64,000 nucleotides of DNA from NCBI RefSeq assembly GCF_032714615.1, contig NZ_JAWDKA010000003.1, forward strand, positions 152,514-216,513, written 5' to 3'. The notes beneath the pieces were generated by a model. It was not told where the DNA came from. It searched no databases and saw nothing but the letters and a program-made list of their open reading frames with translations. Origin of the DNA: Methanorbis furvi (GTDB lineage Archaea > Halobacteriota > Methanomicrobia > Methanomicrobiales > Methanocorpusculaceae). Below are positions 53,722 through 62,087 of this stretch, piece after piece. Made by a program: the position numbers and the translations under genes. Position 1 is the stretch's first letter, and the number at the start of each line of letters is the position of its first letter.

Positions 53722-53868
53722 TCACCTGTGTTCTTTTGCGTAAGCCTCCGCGAGGATCTGTTTCGCGTTCTGCTTCGCCTGCCGATGAACCGCCGCGATT
53801 TCTTCGGGCGTCATTTCCGGCTGCTGTTCCTGTTCCGGCACTTCTGCCGGTGCTTCTGTTTCTGTCAT
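53722..53868 (-). CDS. 48-residue acidic helical protein
   Basis: Read directly from the sequence: MTETEAPAEVPEQEQQPEMT, then a helix IAAVHRQAKQNAKQILAEAY and a short tail. It starts four bases after the stop of the 203-residue gene, and its end carries the ribosome binding site of the basic protein gene. Family unknown. Confidence 0.6.
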   Translation of the reverse strand: MTETEAPAEVPEQEQQPEMTPEEIAAVHRQAKQNAKQILAEAYAKEHR

Positions 53869-53871
53869 TTC

Positions 53872-54483
53872 TCATACCATCCTTGAGATCATCCTGAATC
53901 CGTTGCCGGTTCTCGTGATGCACTGCATCACCTCATCCCAAATATAGCCCTCTTCGCGTTCCGTCTGCTTAAGCATCTTGTACACCTTCCCGCCGTTTTC
54001 CACAAACGACCGGATAGATGCCTTGGTGTAATCGTCAACCGGAAGATACGCCCACCAGACACCGCGTGCGTCAGTCTTTGCGGCTGTGGTGATCCCCAGC
54101 TTGCCAGAGATCAGCACATCACAATCCGCAATACCGTAACCGGTGACCGTTTGGTGCACGCCAATACGTGGTATCCTGTCGCGTTCCGTGTACATTGCCG
54201 GAACGTGTGAGGTTTTCGCGGTGTATGTTTTTCCCCGGTAGATTCCGCTGATCGTCATCCGATCAGATCGTTGTCTTACTGCCTGCCGTTCACCAGCCGG
54301 AACCCATCCGCTTCGAGTTCCCGGTGCTGTGTTGCAAGTGTAGGTTGTTTCTTTCGGGTATCTCGTCCGGTTCTCCGGGGACGTGAACCGGGCGGTAGTT
54401 GCCGCCGGATACGTCACTCCCCGATAAATGTCCGCAATGGTTGCCGGTTCACACAAATACAGAACTGTATCATGTTCTGTCAT
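53872..54483 (-). CDS. Uncharacterised 203-residue virion-block protein
   Basis: Family not recognised. The N-terminal half has two short similar segments, IADIYRGVTYPA and ISGIYRGKTYTA, suggesting repeated beta modules. The middle part ISGKLGITTAAKTDARGVWWAYLP looks like an Ig-like or beta-sandwich unit. There are no membrane segments. The start has a GAGGTGA site. It may be a surface or accessory virion protein. Confidence 0.6.
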   Translation of the reverse strand: MTEHDTVLYLCEPATIADIYRGVTYPAATTARFTSPENRTRYPKETTYTCNTAPGTRSGWVPAGERQAVRQRSDRMTISGIYRGKTYTAKTSHVPAMYTERDRIPRIGVHQTVTGYGIADCDVLISGKLGITTAAKTDARGVWWAYLPVDDYTKASIRSFVENGGKVYKMLKQTEREEGYIWDEVMQCITRTGNGFRMISRMV

Positions 54484-54494
54484 TGTTTTTCACC

Positions 54495-55478
54495 TCAATA
54501 CTTATCCGATACCGCATAGTCAAACGGATTCGCGTATGGGATCGCGTAGTACATAGCCCCGGCTGTAACAACAGCCACAATGAACTTATGAACGGTTACC
54601 CCGTCCGGGTCAATCCAGTTCAGGATGTCGCCAATCTGCAACCCACCGGTGATGCTGACCTTGAACCAGCTGCGGGTTTCTGCGTAGGGCTTCCTACCTG
54701 CGAAAACATCGTTCTCATACATCGGGAATTTGAAATGGACTTTGTTGTTCGCTTCGCTTCTGAAGGCTTCCCGTTCCATGAACGAACCTTCGTGCTGATT
54801 CAGACCCGCAAGATTGTTTCCGTTGCTTGCATACGTCCAATTACCAAACCGATACGGTCGGAGATAGAACGTTCCAGAATCTACAACTGTGGGATCGTAT
54901 TGTATGTTCGCAGTATAATCGGAGACAGTAGTCCAATTATCTCCCGAACGCTTATTATACAACACTGCTGCAAGTTCTTCGGTGTCGTCATATTCTACCC
55001 ATGCTTGCGGGAAAAATTCCAGAGCGAAGAAGTCTCCAATTCCACCAGAATATGTGTTCTGGATTGTGCCAACAACTCTGTATTTGTCGATAAACATAGA
55101 TACCGAGAACACGTTTGGAGATATCAGTCGGTTAATATCAGCACTGTGGCCTGCGTAGAATGGAATCAGACCGTGGTAGGTCTTGTCTGTTTTTTCATAG
55201 GTGTGACTTTCCAGATTATACCCTGCTGAAAAGATAACACGGATTCCGAGCTGATACGACACACGACCAGTACTTCCGCTATTATACCCAATATTACCCC
55301 ATCCCGGAACGAACGTGACGAAGTGCCCGGTTGGGACATGCTTCAGGCAGTATCCCATGTGGTTGTGGTTATCCACTGCATCTTCATCCCACATCGTGAA
55401 ATCGTCTGTTTCTGCCAGTGCCTGCGCAATCGTCGCAACAATCGTTGGGCAGTCGTAACTTCCTTGTACAAATACCAT
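54495..55478 (-). CDS. Uncharacterised 327-residue probable structural protein
   Basis: Family not recognised. Beta- and aromatic-rich (FVTFVPGWGNIGYNSGS, FFALEFFPQAWVEYDD, YRFGNWTYASNG), without hydrophobic helices except near the C-terminus (FIVAVVTAGAMYYAIP). The composition is typical of virion surface, fibre or spike proteins. The ATG at 55478 is preferred, because it overlaps the stop region of the upstream gene; a longer frame reaches 55499. Confidence 0.6.
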   Translation of the reverse strand: MVFVQGSYDCPTIVATIAQALAETDDFTMWDEDAVDNHNHMGYCLKHVPTGHFVTFVPGWGNIGYNSGSTGRVSYQLGIRVIFSAGYNLESHTYEKTDKTYHGLIPFYAGHSADINRLISPNVFSVSMFIDKYRVVGTIQNTYSGGIGDFFALEFFPQAWVEYDDTEELAAVLYNKRSGDNWTTVSDYTANIQYDPTVVDSGTFYLRPYRFGNWTYASNGNNLAGLNQHEGSFMEREAFRSEANNKVHFKFPMYENDVFAGRKPYAETRSWFKVSITGGLQIGDILNWIDPDGVTVHKFIVAVVTAGAMYYAIPYANPFDYAVSDKY

Positions 55479-55482
55479 TTCA

Positions 55483-55860
55483 TCACACCCAGATTGCATT
55501 TATCGACCAACGAAGCGGGTAATCGGTCTTGTTCTCAACTTCAATTCTGACCTCACGGAAATACACCCCGCCGAAGAACTCTAACGATCCGCTATCGTCC
55601 TGTTTCCATGTCCAAAGCTGATTGTCTTTGTAAACCCGAACGACAACACCATCCGGGACATTTGAGCAAAAATACATCAATACCCGGTTAATTGTCGTGT
55701 TGTATGCGACAATGGTCGTTTTTGGTTCAATGGTCATGATTTCGGGATTTTCGGGGAACTGCATAAGTAAATCTTTTCCAGTCACCCTATTGATCGAAAT
55801 AGCCGCAATTTCTGCGTGAATCTTTTGCATTTCTCGACAGAATACTTCATCAGAAATCAT
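55483..55860 (-). CDS. Uncharacterised 125-residue protein
   Basis: Starts MISDEVFCREMQKIHAEIAA after a strong GGAGGAAG site. The C-terminal part is beta-rich (VRVYKDNQLWTWKQDD, YFREVRIEVENKTDYPLRW). No family was recognised; it may be a small jelly-roll-like virion protein. The start overlaps the TAA of the 47-residue gene (TAATG), while the longer upstream frame is only the shadow of that gene. Confidence 0.6.
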   Translation of the reverse strand: MISDEVFCREMQKIHAEIAAISINRVTGKDLLMQFPENPEIMTIEPKTTIVAYNTTINRVLMYFCSNVPDGVVVRVYKDNQLWTWKQDDSGSLEFFGGVYFREVRIEVENKTDYPLRWSINAIWV

Positions 55861-56003
55861 TATTTCTTCCTCCGTGTTGCGACAAACACGATCACGGCAC
55901 CGATCACAATCCCGATCAGATACTTTCGATACTGAAGCAGCTTGCACTTCAGACCCCCGGGTTCTCCTGACAGGATACCCTCGCATGTAGTACACTCAGT
56001 CAT
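55860..56003 (-). CDS. 47-residue single-span membrane protein
   Basis: Read directly: begins MTECTTCEGILSGEPGG, with three cysteines, followed by a transmembrane helix YLIGIVIGAVIVFVA and a basic end TRRKK. An AAGGAGG site precedes the ATG. Its stop and the next start overlap. Confidence 0.65.
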   Translation of the reverse strand: MTECTTCEGILSGEPGGLKCKLLQYRKYLIGIVIGAVIVFVATRRKK

Positions 56004-56148
56004 GATTTGCCTCCTTACAGTGCAGCGGGCATTTTGCGAACTCCCGTTTGTTCTGTTCGATTTCTCCCTTCATCTGCCAAAGCAGCGCGTATGTTCCGCC
56101 GAACCCTCCAAAAAGGGTGAGGATGAGTGCAATAAACTCAGAGTCCAT
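55996..56148 (-). CDS. 50-residue single-span membrane protein
   Basis: Read directly: MDSEFIALILTLFGGFGGTY with an N-terminal helix, then a charged helix with MKGEIEQNKREFAKCPLHC. The size and layout resemble small phage-type membrane proteins. It overlaps the next gene by eight bases, and its ATG is just after the TAA of the 128-residue gene. Confidence 0.6.
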   Translation of the reverse strand: MDSEFIALILTLFGGFGGTYALLWQMKGEIEQNKREFAKCPLHCKEANHD

Positions 56149-56535
56149 TTAACTCACCATCTTCTTAATTCGAGGCCAGAGGAACCACAGGGCTACCACG
56201 GCCAGAACGATAAAGAACACCCAGCCGGTGATCTTCTGCTTACTTTCCGCCGCTTTCTGTTCTGTGCTGAAGTCCAGTCCGAAAGCCGTCTGCACTCCTG
56301 CGCCGGCAAGCAGTGCCCCGCCGCCGATCCCAGCACCCGCACCGATGCCAAGACCCGCAGCAGGCAGACCATACTTTCCGAGGTTCAGAGCTGCCGCCCG
56401 GGTAGTTCCTCCACCCGTAGCCGCTCCGGTGCTCGACTTCATCACGTTCCCGATCTCCGTCATCTTTTTGCCCTCGGAAAGGGTATCGGATTTGAAAATC
56501 TTCCCGATAGCCTCGGTGATCGCTTTTGTATTCAT
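56149..56535 (-). CDS. 128-residue membrane protein with Gly/Ala-rich segment
   Basis: An amphipathic N-terminus is followed by a Gly/Ala-rich stretch (YGLPAAGLGIGAGAGIGGGA, about 55-80), then a C-terminal transmembrane helix GWVFFIVLAVVALWFLWP and a basic end. This layout is shared with the next gene upstream. Probably a minor membrane-associated virion protein. Confidence 0.65.
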   Translation of the reverse strand: MNTKAITEAIGKIFKSDTLSEGKKMTEIGNVMKSSTGAATGGGTTRAAALNLGKYGLPAAGLGIGAGAGIGGGALLAGAGVQTAFGLDFSTEQKAAESKQKITGWVFFIVLAVVALWFLWPRIKKMVS

Positions 56536-57338
56536 TTTTTACCTCCCTTTTTCGTTCCTCCGTTTTTCCGCCGCGTGAGGAAATACGCGGCTGCAAGAAT
56601 GATCACGAGTGCGACCACTGCGATAAGTTTCATCTTCTTTCCAGCTGCTTCGTTTGTGCTGCCGTCCCCATCGGTGACGACCAGACCGCCGCCGGAACCT
56701 CCCGAACCTCCGCCGCCAAGCAGACCGTTCAGGAACTCGATGATCTCATCAATCTGCTGTTGCAACCATCCGAGCGCCTCGTCTACTCCCTCGATCCCGG
56801 TGTCATAGACATAGTAGGTATTCCCGTTTTCGTCCGTCCGCGTTGTCACGGTCGGCGGAAGAGTGCCGTCTCCGCTCTTGCTCTGATTGTCTCCGCCTCC
56901 GCCGCCAAGAACGACAGAGGAACCGGAGGCAAGAGCACCGCCGACAAGAACACCGATACCGGTAGCCGCTGCGACCTTTCCGAGACTGCCAAGAACACTG
57001 CTGTTTTTCTGTGCCTGTGCAACGATTTTCGTTGCCGCCTCGTTCGCGTTGCTTTTCGCGGCAATTGCTGCAACATCATCAACAGATGAGATTGCTTTTG
57101 TCGGTGCTGAGACTGTGGTTACGGGTTTTACCGTCACTGAGGATTCGGAAGCGAGAATCTTCGCCATGTTCGGCTCTGATGCCGCTGCCTTGATGTAGGT
57201 TCCTGCGGGATCCAACGGATCAACCTTTGAAATCGTCACACTGCCAGATCCGCCAATTGCTTTGGAAGATGTCAGTGCATCGTCAGTGGATTTGCTTCCG
57301 AGTTTCAGCGCATCGAAGAAACTTCCAATTTTACCCAT
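56532..57338 (-). CDS. 268-residue membrane protein of the virion block
   Basis: Starts MGKIGSFFDALKLGSKST. It contains a Gly/Ala-rich helix (GKVAAATGIGVLVGGALASG, about 120-140), a Gly-rich linker, an amphipathic helix (EALGWLQQQIDEIIEFLNGL) and a C-terminal membrane helix LIAVVALVIILAAAYFL followed by basic residues. It overlaps the next gene by four bases. No family was recognised; likely part of an internal membrane or vertex complex. Confidence 0.65.
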   Translation of the reverse strand: MGKIGSFFDALKLGSKSTDDALTSSKAIGGSGSVTISKVDPLDPAGTYIKAAASEPNMAKILASESSVTVKPVTTVSAPTKAISSVDDVAAIAAKSNANEAATKIVAQAQKNSSVLGSLGKVAAATGIGVLVGGALASGSSVVLGGGGGDNQSKSGDGTLPPTVTTRTDENGNTYYVYDTGIEGVDEALGWLQQQIDEIIEFLNGLLGGGGSGGSGGGLVVTDGDGSTNEAAGKKMKLIAVVALVIILAAAYFLTRRKNGGTKKGGKK

Positions 57339-59009
57339 TTAGAGTGCCCCCAGAGCGGTAACTCCGCCCCATGCGGCCTGACCGCCGTATCCTACAACAT
57401 TCATGGTTTTTGAAGCCGTCTTCAGTCCTTTTAGTCCAGCTTTCACACCTTTTAATCCAAGATAACCAGTTCCGAATGTGAGCACACCTGCACCCACGGC
57501 GACCGCGTCGAATACTGCCCATCCGATATCTTCGAGATCAATCTGATCTCCGCGTCCAGTAGTCCACAGATTCACAACGTTGATCAGATCAACCGGTGCG
57601 GCAACATCCACTGCAAGACCAATGCCCACAGAAGCAATTCCTGCGGCGACATTCCCTGATGCCATTGCTTCACCGCCGGATCCATACAGATCATTGCGGA
57701 ATGCAACAGCCTGATCAATGAAACCGCTTGCTACCGCCGGTGCTCCGCCGATACCATCAGCAACAACACTAAGAGCGGTTGCCGGGTTGTTCAGATCGTA
57801 GGTTTTACCGTTCGCTGCGGTGAACAGTCCTGAACCGATCCCTCCGCCGCCGACACCTTTGTACACAACTTTGCCGTCACCAGCTGCGACCGGGATCTTC
57901 TCGACGGCTGCCGCCGCACGTTCGGCCACGGTCTTGCCGCCGGTCGGCTGAAGCCAACCCTTTTCTTTGTACATTGCAAGTACGCGGGCCTGTTCGGCTG
58001 CGTCAAGATCACGGGAACTGTAAATCACATTGCTGCCAAGTCCGTAGTCGTGTAACTTCTGACTGTCGGGTGTGTCCGTCCAAGAAGAGGCTCCTGCGGG
58101 TGCATTGCTGCCGCCGCGAATACCGCCGGTGTTGAAGAACAGTGCTTCGTCGGCGACTGCGTAAGGTTTCGCGAACTGACCGAGGTATCCGGTGCTCTTC
58201 TTGTTGCCCTGCTCGTCCACCTCCGAACTGAAAAACTGCACGTTCGGATTGCTGTAATCCAGATTGTAAAGCAGGTTCGGATCGGACTTGTTCACGCTCA
58301 CAGCATCCGGGTTCATCACGTTTGAGTTCCCGATTCCGAGGCCGCTAAGAACGTTCTTGCCCGCCTCAGCTGTCATCACGAACGGCATTGTAAGCGGGTT
58401 CAGCGTCAGAGCTGCCTTCATCACATCTACCGGTGTTGCTGCCGCAGCTGCTGCGGTTGCCTTCTGCACGATGTCTTTGGCATAAGTATCGGTCTGAACC
58501 TTGATCTCCTTCTTCTTCTGCTCGACCTGTGCCTTCGCATCATCAAACTGTTTCTGTAGGTTCGCCGGAATGTCTCCGCCCGCCTTGATCAGCTGATCAA
58601 GCTTCGTCTGTGCTTCTTTGAGTGTTGTCTCCGCGTCGAAAATCTTCGGGAGGTTTGCCGTAATGTCTTTGCCAAAATTGTCGAGGTTCTTTCCGAGATC
58701 ATCGAAGCCCTTGGTAATTCCTGCAAGGGTATCATTCAGGCTTGAAGTGATCTGCTCGACCTGTTTCGCGGCCTGATTTACGGCCTCGGTAAATGCTGCC
58801 TGCACACCAGAAACCCAAGAACCCACACCGCCGGAACTACCAGAACTGCCGGAACTGCCGGGAGAACCGCCTCCGCCGCTCGGAGATCCACTACCGGACG
58901 GAGTGCCACTAAAGAAGTTCCGAACCGGAGCCGTAACGGTGCTAACAAAGGAAGATGCGGTATTTAAGATCGAAGAACCGAAGTTCATCAATCCATCAAA
59001 AATACCCAT
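57339..59009 (-). CDS. 556-residue multidomain protein, possible vertex/membrane protein
   Basis: The largest gene of the block. The N-terminus MGIFDGLMNFGSSILNTASS resembles the start of the next gene (MGKIGSFFDALKLG). A Gly/Ser linker (about 36-62), a long coiled-coil region (about 70-190, with KTLKEAQTKLDQLIKA-like heptads), a globular part and a hydrophobic Gly-rich C-terminus (VAAGIASVGIGLAVDVAAPV) follow. The start has a GAGGTGA site. No family was recognised. Confidence 0.65.
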   Translation of the reverse strand: MGIFDGLMNFGSSILNTASSFVSTVTAPVRNFFSGTPSGSGSPSGGGGSPGSSGSSGSSGGVGSWVSGVQAAFTEAVNQAAKQVEQITSSLNDTLAGITKGFDDLGKNLDNFGKDITANLPKIFDAETTLKEAQTKLDQLIKAGGDIPANLQKQFDDAKAQVEQKKKEIKVQTDTYAKDIVQKATAAAAAATPVDVMKAALTLNPLTMPFVMTAEAGKNVLSGLGIGNSNVMNPDAVSVNKSDPNLLYNLDYSNPNVQFFSSEVDEQGNKKSTGYLGQFAKPYAVADEALFFNTGGIRGGSNAPAGASSWTDTPDSQKLHDYGLGSNVIYSSRDLDAAEQARVLAMYKEKGWLQPTGGKTVAERAAAAVEKIPVAAGDGKVVYKGVGGGGIGSGLFTAANGKTYDLNNPATALSVVADGIGGAPAVASGFIDQAVAFRNDLYGSGGEAMASGNVAAGIASVGIGLAVDVAAPVDLINVVNLWTTGRGDQIDLEDIGWAVFDAVAVGAGVLTFGTGYLGLKGVKAGLKGLKTASKTMNVVGYGGQAAWGGVTALGAL

Positions 59010-59020
59010 CTCTCATCACC

Positions 59021-59977
59021 TCACAGGAACTTGTTTCCGGGTTCGAGAACTGCACCAGCGCCTGCCGGGAAAGTCATCTCGAAACTGACATACCGAAGCT
59101 TGGTCTCAACATTGGACTTTGCGGCAATCTGGAAATCTCCACGGTTGAAGGTTCTTCCGTCCTTACCAAGTCCGTTCATGATCCACTCGCTGTTATAGTC
59201 CATCAGAACAACATTCTCCGGCATTTTGGTTCTCAGCCTGCGCTCATCACGTGCAACAGCGGTATTCCAGTTCACCCGGTGAATCTCGGAACGAGACGGG
59301 ACGACCTGAATCAGACCGACCTGAGACGGGGCAACGGACCAGTGCATCATACCGGTGCGCAGAAGTGCGCCGGTCGGAAGATCGAAGAACCCGGTAAACT
59401 CGGTGTTTGCCCCGAGGGTTTTTTCCATTGCATAGACCTTCGGCTCTAATGCTGCTTCAAAATTCGCGCCGTAAGTTCCGGTAATTTCGGCAACAGATTC
59501 GGGAATCTTCTCGAAAACCGTTGGTTTGATCGTGCATGCGGTTACCGGACAATCAGCGGCAATCTGTTTTGCAATTGCTGCCTTAAGCGTGACTGTATCG
59601 TGCTGAATTGCAATCAGATCTCCTGCATCCAGCGTAAGCACGAAAGAGGCGTTCATCGTTGCATCATCTGCGGTAGATGTGAACGTTTTGTCAAGTACGC
59701 GAGTCGGAAGAGACATCGGCGTTGAAAGCGCGTTCCAACGTGCGATATCGAGACCAGACATGGCGTAGTGATACCGAGTATTGTCGGACATAACCGCGAT
59801 CTGCTCAAACGCGGAAAGGAACTCCTGAATAGTCGGCACTTTTGCGGAACCGGTCTCGTTTTTCGCGGAAATGTTGATCTCAAGCGCGTAAGCGTCGTGA
59901 ATCGAAGAATTACCCAGTTCGATTGCCGGGTTGCTCAGGTTGATTTCCTGTGCTACTGTGGTTTCCTGAAACTTCAT
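59021..59977 (-). CDS. Candidate double-jelly-roll major capsid protein
   Basis: 318 residues, almost entirely short beta strands, with no membrane helix. Features that fit double-jelly-roll capsid proteins are a helix between strands in TIQEFLSAFEQIAVMSDN, a second-half 'LIQVVPSRSEIHRVNWNTAV', and a terminal NVVLMDYNSEWIMNGLGKDG followed by strands to the end. It follows a 39-residue membrane peptide gene, has a strong GAGGTGA site and is near a packaging ATPase. The assignment rests on fold impression and context, not on a detected family match. Confidence 0.6.
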   Translation of the reverse strand: MKFQETTVAQEINLSNPAIELGNSSIHDAYALEINISAKNETGSAKVPTIQEFLSAFEQIAVMSDNTRYHYAMSGLDIARWNALSTPMSLPTRVLDKTFTSTADDATMNASFVLTLDAGDLIAIQHDTVTLKAAIAKQIAADCPVTACTIKPTVFEKIPESVAEITGTYGANFEAALEPKVYAMEKTLGANTEFTGFFDLPTGALLRTGMMHWSVAPSQVGLIQVVPSRSEIHRVNWNTAVARDERRLRTKMPENVVLMDYNSEWIMNGLGKDGRTFNRGDFQIAAKSNVETKLRYVSFEMTFPAGAGAVLEPGNKFL

Positions 59978-59988
59978 TTCAGGTCACC

Positions 59989-60108
59989 TCAGATCTTCAG
60001 TGCTGCACGTAAACATGCAACAATTACTACACCCACAACGAGGGGAATTGCCACGGTAAAAAGCGGCACTTTTGCGGCATTAATAGCCGTATTTACAAAA
60101 TCTGTCAT
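59989..60108 (-). CDS. 39-residue membrane peptide upstream of the capsid gene
   Basis: Read directly: MTDFVNTAINAAKVPLFTVA then a hydrophobic helix IPLVVGVVIVACLRAAL. It lies 11 bases before the capsid candidate and behind promoter A. Small membrane peptides are common in viruses with an internal lipid layer. Confidence 0.65.
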   Translation of the reverse strand: MTDFVNTAINAAKVPLFTVAIPLVVGVVIVACLRAALKI

Positions 60109-60122
60109 TTTTGTTTTCTCCG

Positions 60123-60143
60123 GCTGTTACGTTTTGTAACAGC
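60123..60143 (-). promoter_or_regulatory. Hairpin in the 5' leader of the capsid transcript
   Basis: Perfect 8-bp stem gctgttac/gtaacagc with a five-base loop, between the TATA box of promoter A and the first ATG at 60108. It could stabilise the late mRNA, or end the upstream transcript. Confidence 0.5.
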
Positions 60144-60157
60144 TGATGAGAAAATCG

Positions 60158-60210
60158 GCAAAAAAATAGATAATTTGGGGTTCCGAGTTGGTAACCGGTC
60201 GGTAACCGGT
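60158..60210 (-). promoter_or_regulatory. Promoter A: TATA box with two GGTAACC motifs
   Basis: Contains the first copy of a 43-bp direct repeat (60158-60200). On the minus strand it reads as a ggttaccaactcggaacccc block followed by the TATA-like 'aaattatcta'. A second 'ggtaaccggt' (60201-60210) doubles the presumed operator. It drives the 39-residue gene and the capsid candidate. Confidence 0.6.
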
Positions 60211-60214
60211 CAAA

Positions 60215-60589
60215 TTATGCGTACTTCGCGCCGCCGGCAATCTGCCCGTAGGAAATATTGTAATATCCCCGGGAGTAAGAGACGCGGTATTCGCAGAGGT
60301 CTTTTGCTTCGGCTTCCCGAACCTGTTCCAGCATCTTTCTCTGATCCTCTTCGGATTCGCCGAAGATCAGGAAATTTTTAACTTCGTCGGACATGGTGTA
60401 AGAGCGCTTCGGCGTTCCTTCCGGCGGTGCCTGCACGGTGTTGTCAGCCGGATCAAAATACTTCTGAACTTCGTCTGCGTATGCCGCTTCGTTTTTCGCC
60501 TGTTTATCCTTAATCCATGCAATGAGAGCAGCAACAGCCGCGACAACGGCCATGATCAGCTCATACAGGTTGTTGAAATCTTCAATCAT
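60215..60589 (-). CDS. 124-residue membrane-anchored protein
   Basis: Begins MIEDFNNLYELIMAVVAAVA: a short N-terminus and one transmembrane helix (about 11-30), then a charged helical and tyrosine-rich cytoplasmic or internal part (SYSRGYYNISYGQIAGG at the end). The start at 60589 lies about 28 bases from the TATA box of promoter B and has no ribosome binding site, so a leaderless transcript is likely. Family unknown. Confidence 0.65.
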   Translation of the reverse strand: MIEDFNNLYELIMAVVAAVAALIAWIKDKQAKNEAAYADEVQKYFDPADNTVQAPPEGTPKRSYTMSDEVKNFLIFGESEEDQRKMLEQVREAEAKDLCEYRVSYSRGYYNISYGQIAGGAKYA

Positions 60590-60603
60590 ACACCATGCAA
60601 TCA

Positions 60604-60646
60604 GCAAAAAAATAGATAATTTGGGGTTCCGAGTTGGTAACCGGTC
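60604..60646 (-). promoter_or_regulatory. Promoter B: second copy of the 43-bp repeat
   Basis: Identical over 43 bases to 60158-60200. It has one GGTAACC motif about 25 bases upstream of the TATA-like 'aaattatcta'. It overlaps the stop codon of the 59-residue gene. Confidence 0.65.
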
Positions 60647-60824
60647 AGTCCAACAGGCGATTATTCCGCAGCTTATCCAGCATCCAGATGATAGCCTGAT
60701 TATAGGTAATTTCGATGTCTCCCCACACATCCGGCTCTTGATTCCGCATGACAGTCATTACCCTCTGAATCCGCGGGTCGGTTGTTTTTGCAATGCTGAT
60801 CTTTCTTGTTCCTTTTAACGACAT
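60645..60824 (-). CDS. 59-residue small protein
   Basis: Read directly: begins MSLKGTRKISIAKTTDPRIQ with a basic start and then NQAIIWMLDKLRNNRLL. The ATG at 60824 has a GAGGGT site and lies directly after the packaging ATPase stop. The layout is like a small ribbon-helix-helix or DNA-binding protein, but no family is certain. Confidence 0.6.
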   Translation of the reverse strand: MSLKGTRKISIAKTTDPRIQRVMTVMRNQEPDVWGDIEITYNQAIIWMLDKLRNNRLLD

Positions 60825-60825
60825 T

Positions 60826-61518
60826 TTACCCTCTGTGATGTGTCCTGCGGGTCACATCAGCCGCTTTGATAATTGTTGTATCCTCCTCAACTGCTCCCTG
60901 ATCCCATACGAGTACATCATGCGGAAACAGGCTCTTGTTCAGGGTTTCAAAATCCGGGATTCCCTGAGAAATATACCGAATATCAGAGGGAATTTTATGC
61001 CGAAACAGGTAAGTGTAACCACACTGTGACCACAGAATTTGTGGGAAATTCTGAAGCCGTTGCGTCACAAACCAGAGAAATTTCTTTCTTCCTGCTCCTT
61101 CTCTCGCTATCAGTTCAAGGGTAGGATCGGCAACAGATGCATTCTTGTTCCAGTTGTGCGCCTCCTCAACGATTAGGTGACGTTCCCCCTGACTCATGAA
61201 CATCTCATCGGCAAGTTCCCGGTAAAGTGCTACCAGATCAGCCGTCCGGGTGCGAAGCGTCGGAACGCAGAGGACATATGGATAGTCGATAAGTTTCCCC
61301 CAGTCGTAATTCAGTCCTGTTTTGATCTGAATCTTCTTGACTTTCGGCAGCTCTTGCAAGCCGATGTGATTATCGGTCTTCGTGTCGAGGATGATAAACG
61401 GGTGTTCCTGCTCATACATCTGCTCAATGCAGGCACCGACGAAATATGATTTCCCTGCCCGTGTTGGGGCTGCGATCATCCGGTGTGTTGGATCATCGAG
61501 GTGTAAGTCAATATCCAT
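60826..61518 (-). CDS. Virus packaging ATPase of the FtsK/HerA (A32-like) superfamily
   Basis: 230 residues. Walker A RMIAAPTRAGKSYFVGA (about 13-29), strand IILDTKTDN, Walker B HLIVEEAHNW (114-123) with the catalytic acids, and REGAGRKKFLWFVTQRLQNF, with sensor and arginine-finger-like residues. This compact P-loop ATPase is the signature gene, with the capsid protein, of double-jelly-roll viruses, where it pumps DNA into the capsid. The ATG at 61518 is chosen by its AGAGGGTTG site. Confidence 0.85.
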   Translation of the reverse strand: MDIDLHLDDPTHRMIAAPTRAGKSYFVGACIEQMYEQEHPFIILDTKTDNHIGLQELPKVKKIQIKTGLNYDWGKLIDYPYVLCVPTLRTRTADLVALYRELADEMFMSQGERHLIVEEAHNWNKNASVADPTLELIAREGAGRKKFLWFVTQRLQNFPQILWSQCGYTYLFRHKIPSDIRYISQGIPDFETLNKSLFPHDVLVWDQGAVEEDTTIIKAADVTRRTHHRG

Positions 61519-62086
61519 TATCAACCCTCTGAATCCGCTCCCATGCGGAGAGCATCTTGTCACTGATCGGCGCGGTGCTGTGAACAGGTTCCGGGGTTTC
61601 GTAGGTGTTCACGAACTCGGTTTTCTCCTCTTCGGGTTCCGGCTGCTGTGGGATCTGTTCCGGCTGTGGTTCCTGCTTCCGTTTTACGAACACCATGATC
61701 ACCGGCAGGAAGCAGATCAGGATTGCACCGACGCCGATCAATCCAGCCATTGCAGGAGAGCTGATACCTTCCCCCATTCCGGCAGGCATGTAGTGGTTCA
61801 GTGCCTTTGATAGGTTCTCCTTTCCCCACTTCTCCCAAATGGTGAGGTTCGGGGCAGGGAGATCATACTCCTTGAGGAGGTCACCGGAGCTGCCGATCAG
61901 CATGTCAAGAATTCCAACAACCGCGTTCAGTTCTTCGGGCTGCTCCTGTTCTTCTCCCTTGGGAAGAAGGGGGATTTCTTCATCAAAATTGAAGTCGGGC
62001 GCTGCTCCGATGAGGTCGCCGGTGATGTCTTTCCGGTTCAGCTTTACCGGCGGCTCCTCTACGGTTGCCTCTTGCATGATACTCAT
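61508..62086 (-). CDS. 192-residue membrane protein with Pro/Glu-rich ends
   Basis: Starts MSIMQEATVEEPPVKLN (GGAGGCGGA site). An acidic N-terminal part carries VVGILDMLIGSSGDLLKE, then a transmembrane helix GLIGVGAILICFLPVIMVFV (about 135-155) with a following KRKQ and a Pro/Gln/Glu-rich tail. It overlaps the ATPase gene by 11 bases. No family was recognised. Confidence 0.65.
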   Translation of the reverse strand: MSIMQEATVEEPPVKLNRKDITGDLIGAAPDFNFDEEIPLLPKGEEQEQPEELNAVVGILDMLIGSSGDLLKEYDLPAPNLTIWEKWGKENLSKALNHYMPAGMGEGISSPAMAGLIGVGAILICFLPVIMVFVKRKQEPQPEQIPQQPEPEEEKTEFVNTYETPEPVHSTAPISDKMLSAWERIQRVDNGY

Positions 62087-62087
62087 T

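Noticed and set aside
55861..55995. N-terminal extension of the gene ending at 55483
   Set aside because: The region is already used in another frame by the 47-residue membrane protein, and a strong GGAGGAAG site marks the start at 55860.
55942..56808. 288-codon plus-strand frame in the virion block
   Set aside because: Complement of four small minus-strand genes that have ribosome binding sites and overlaps.
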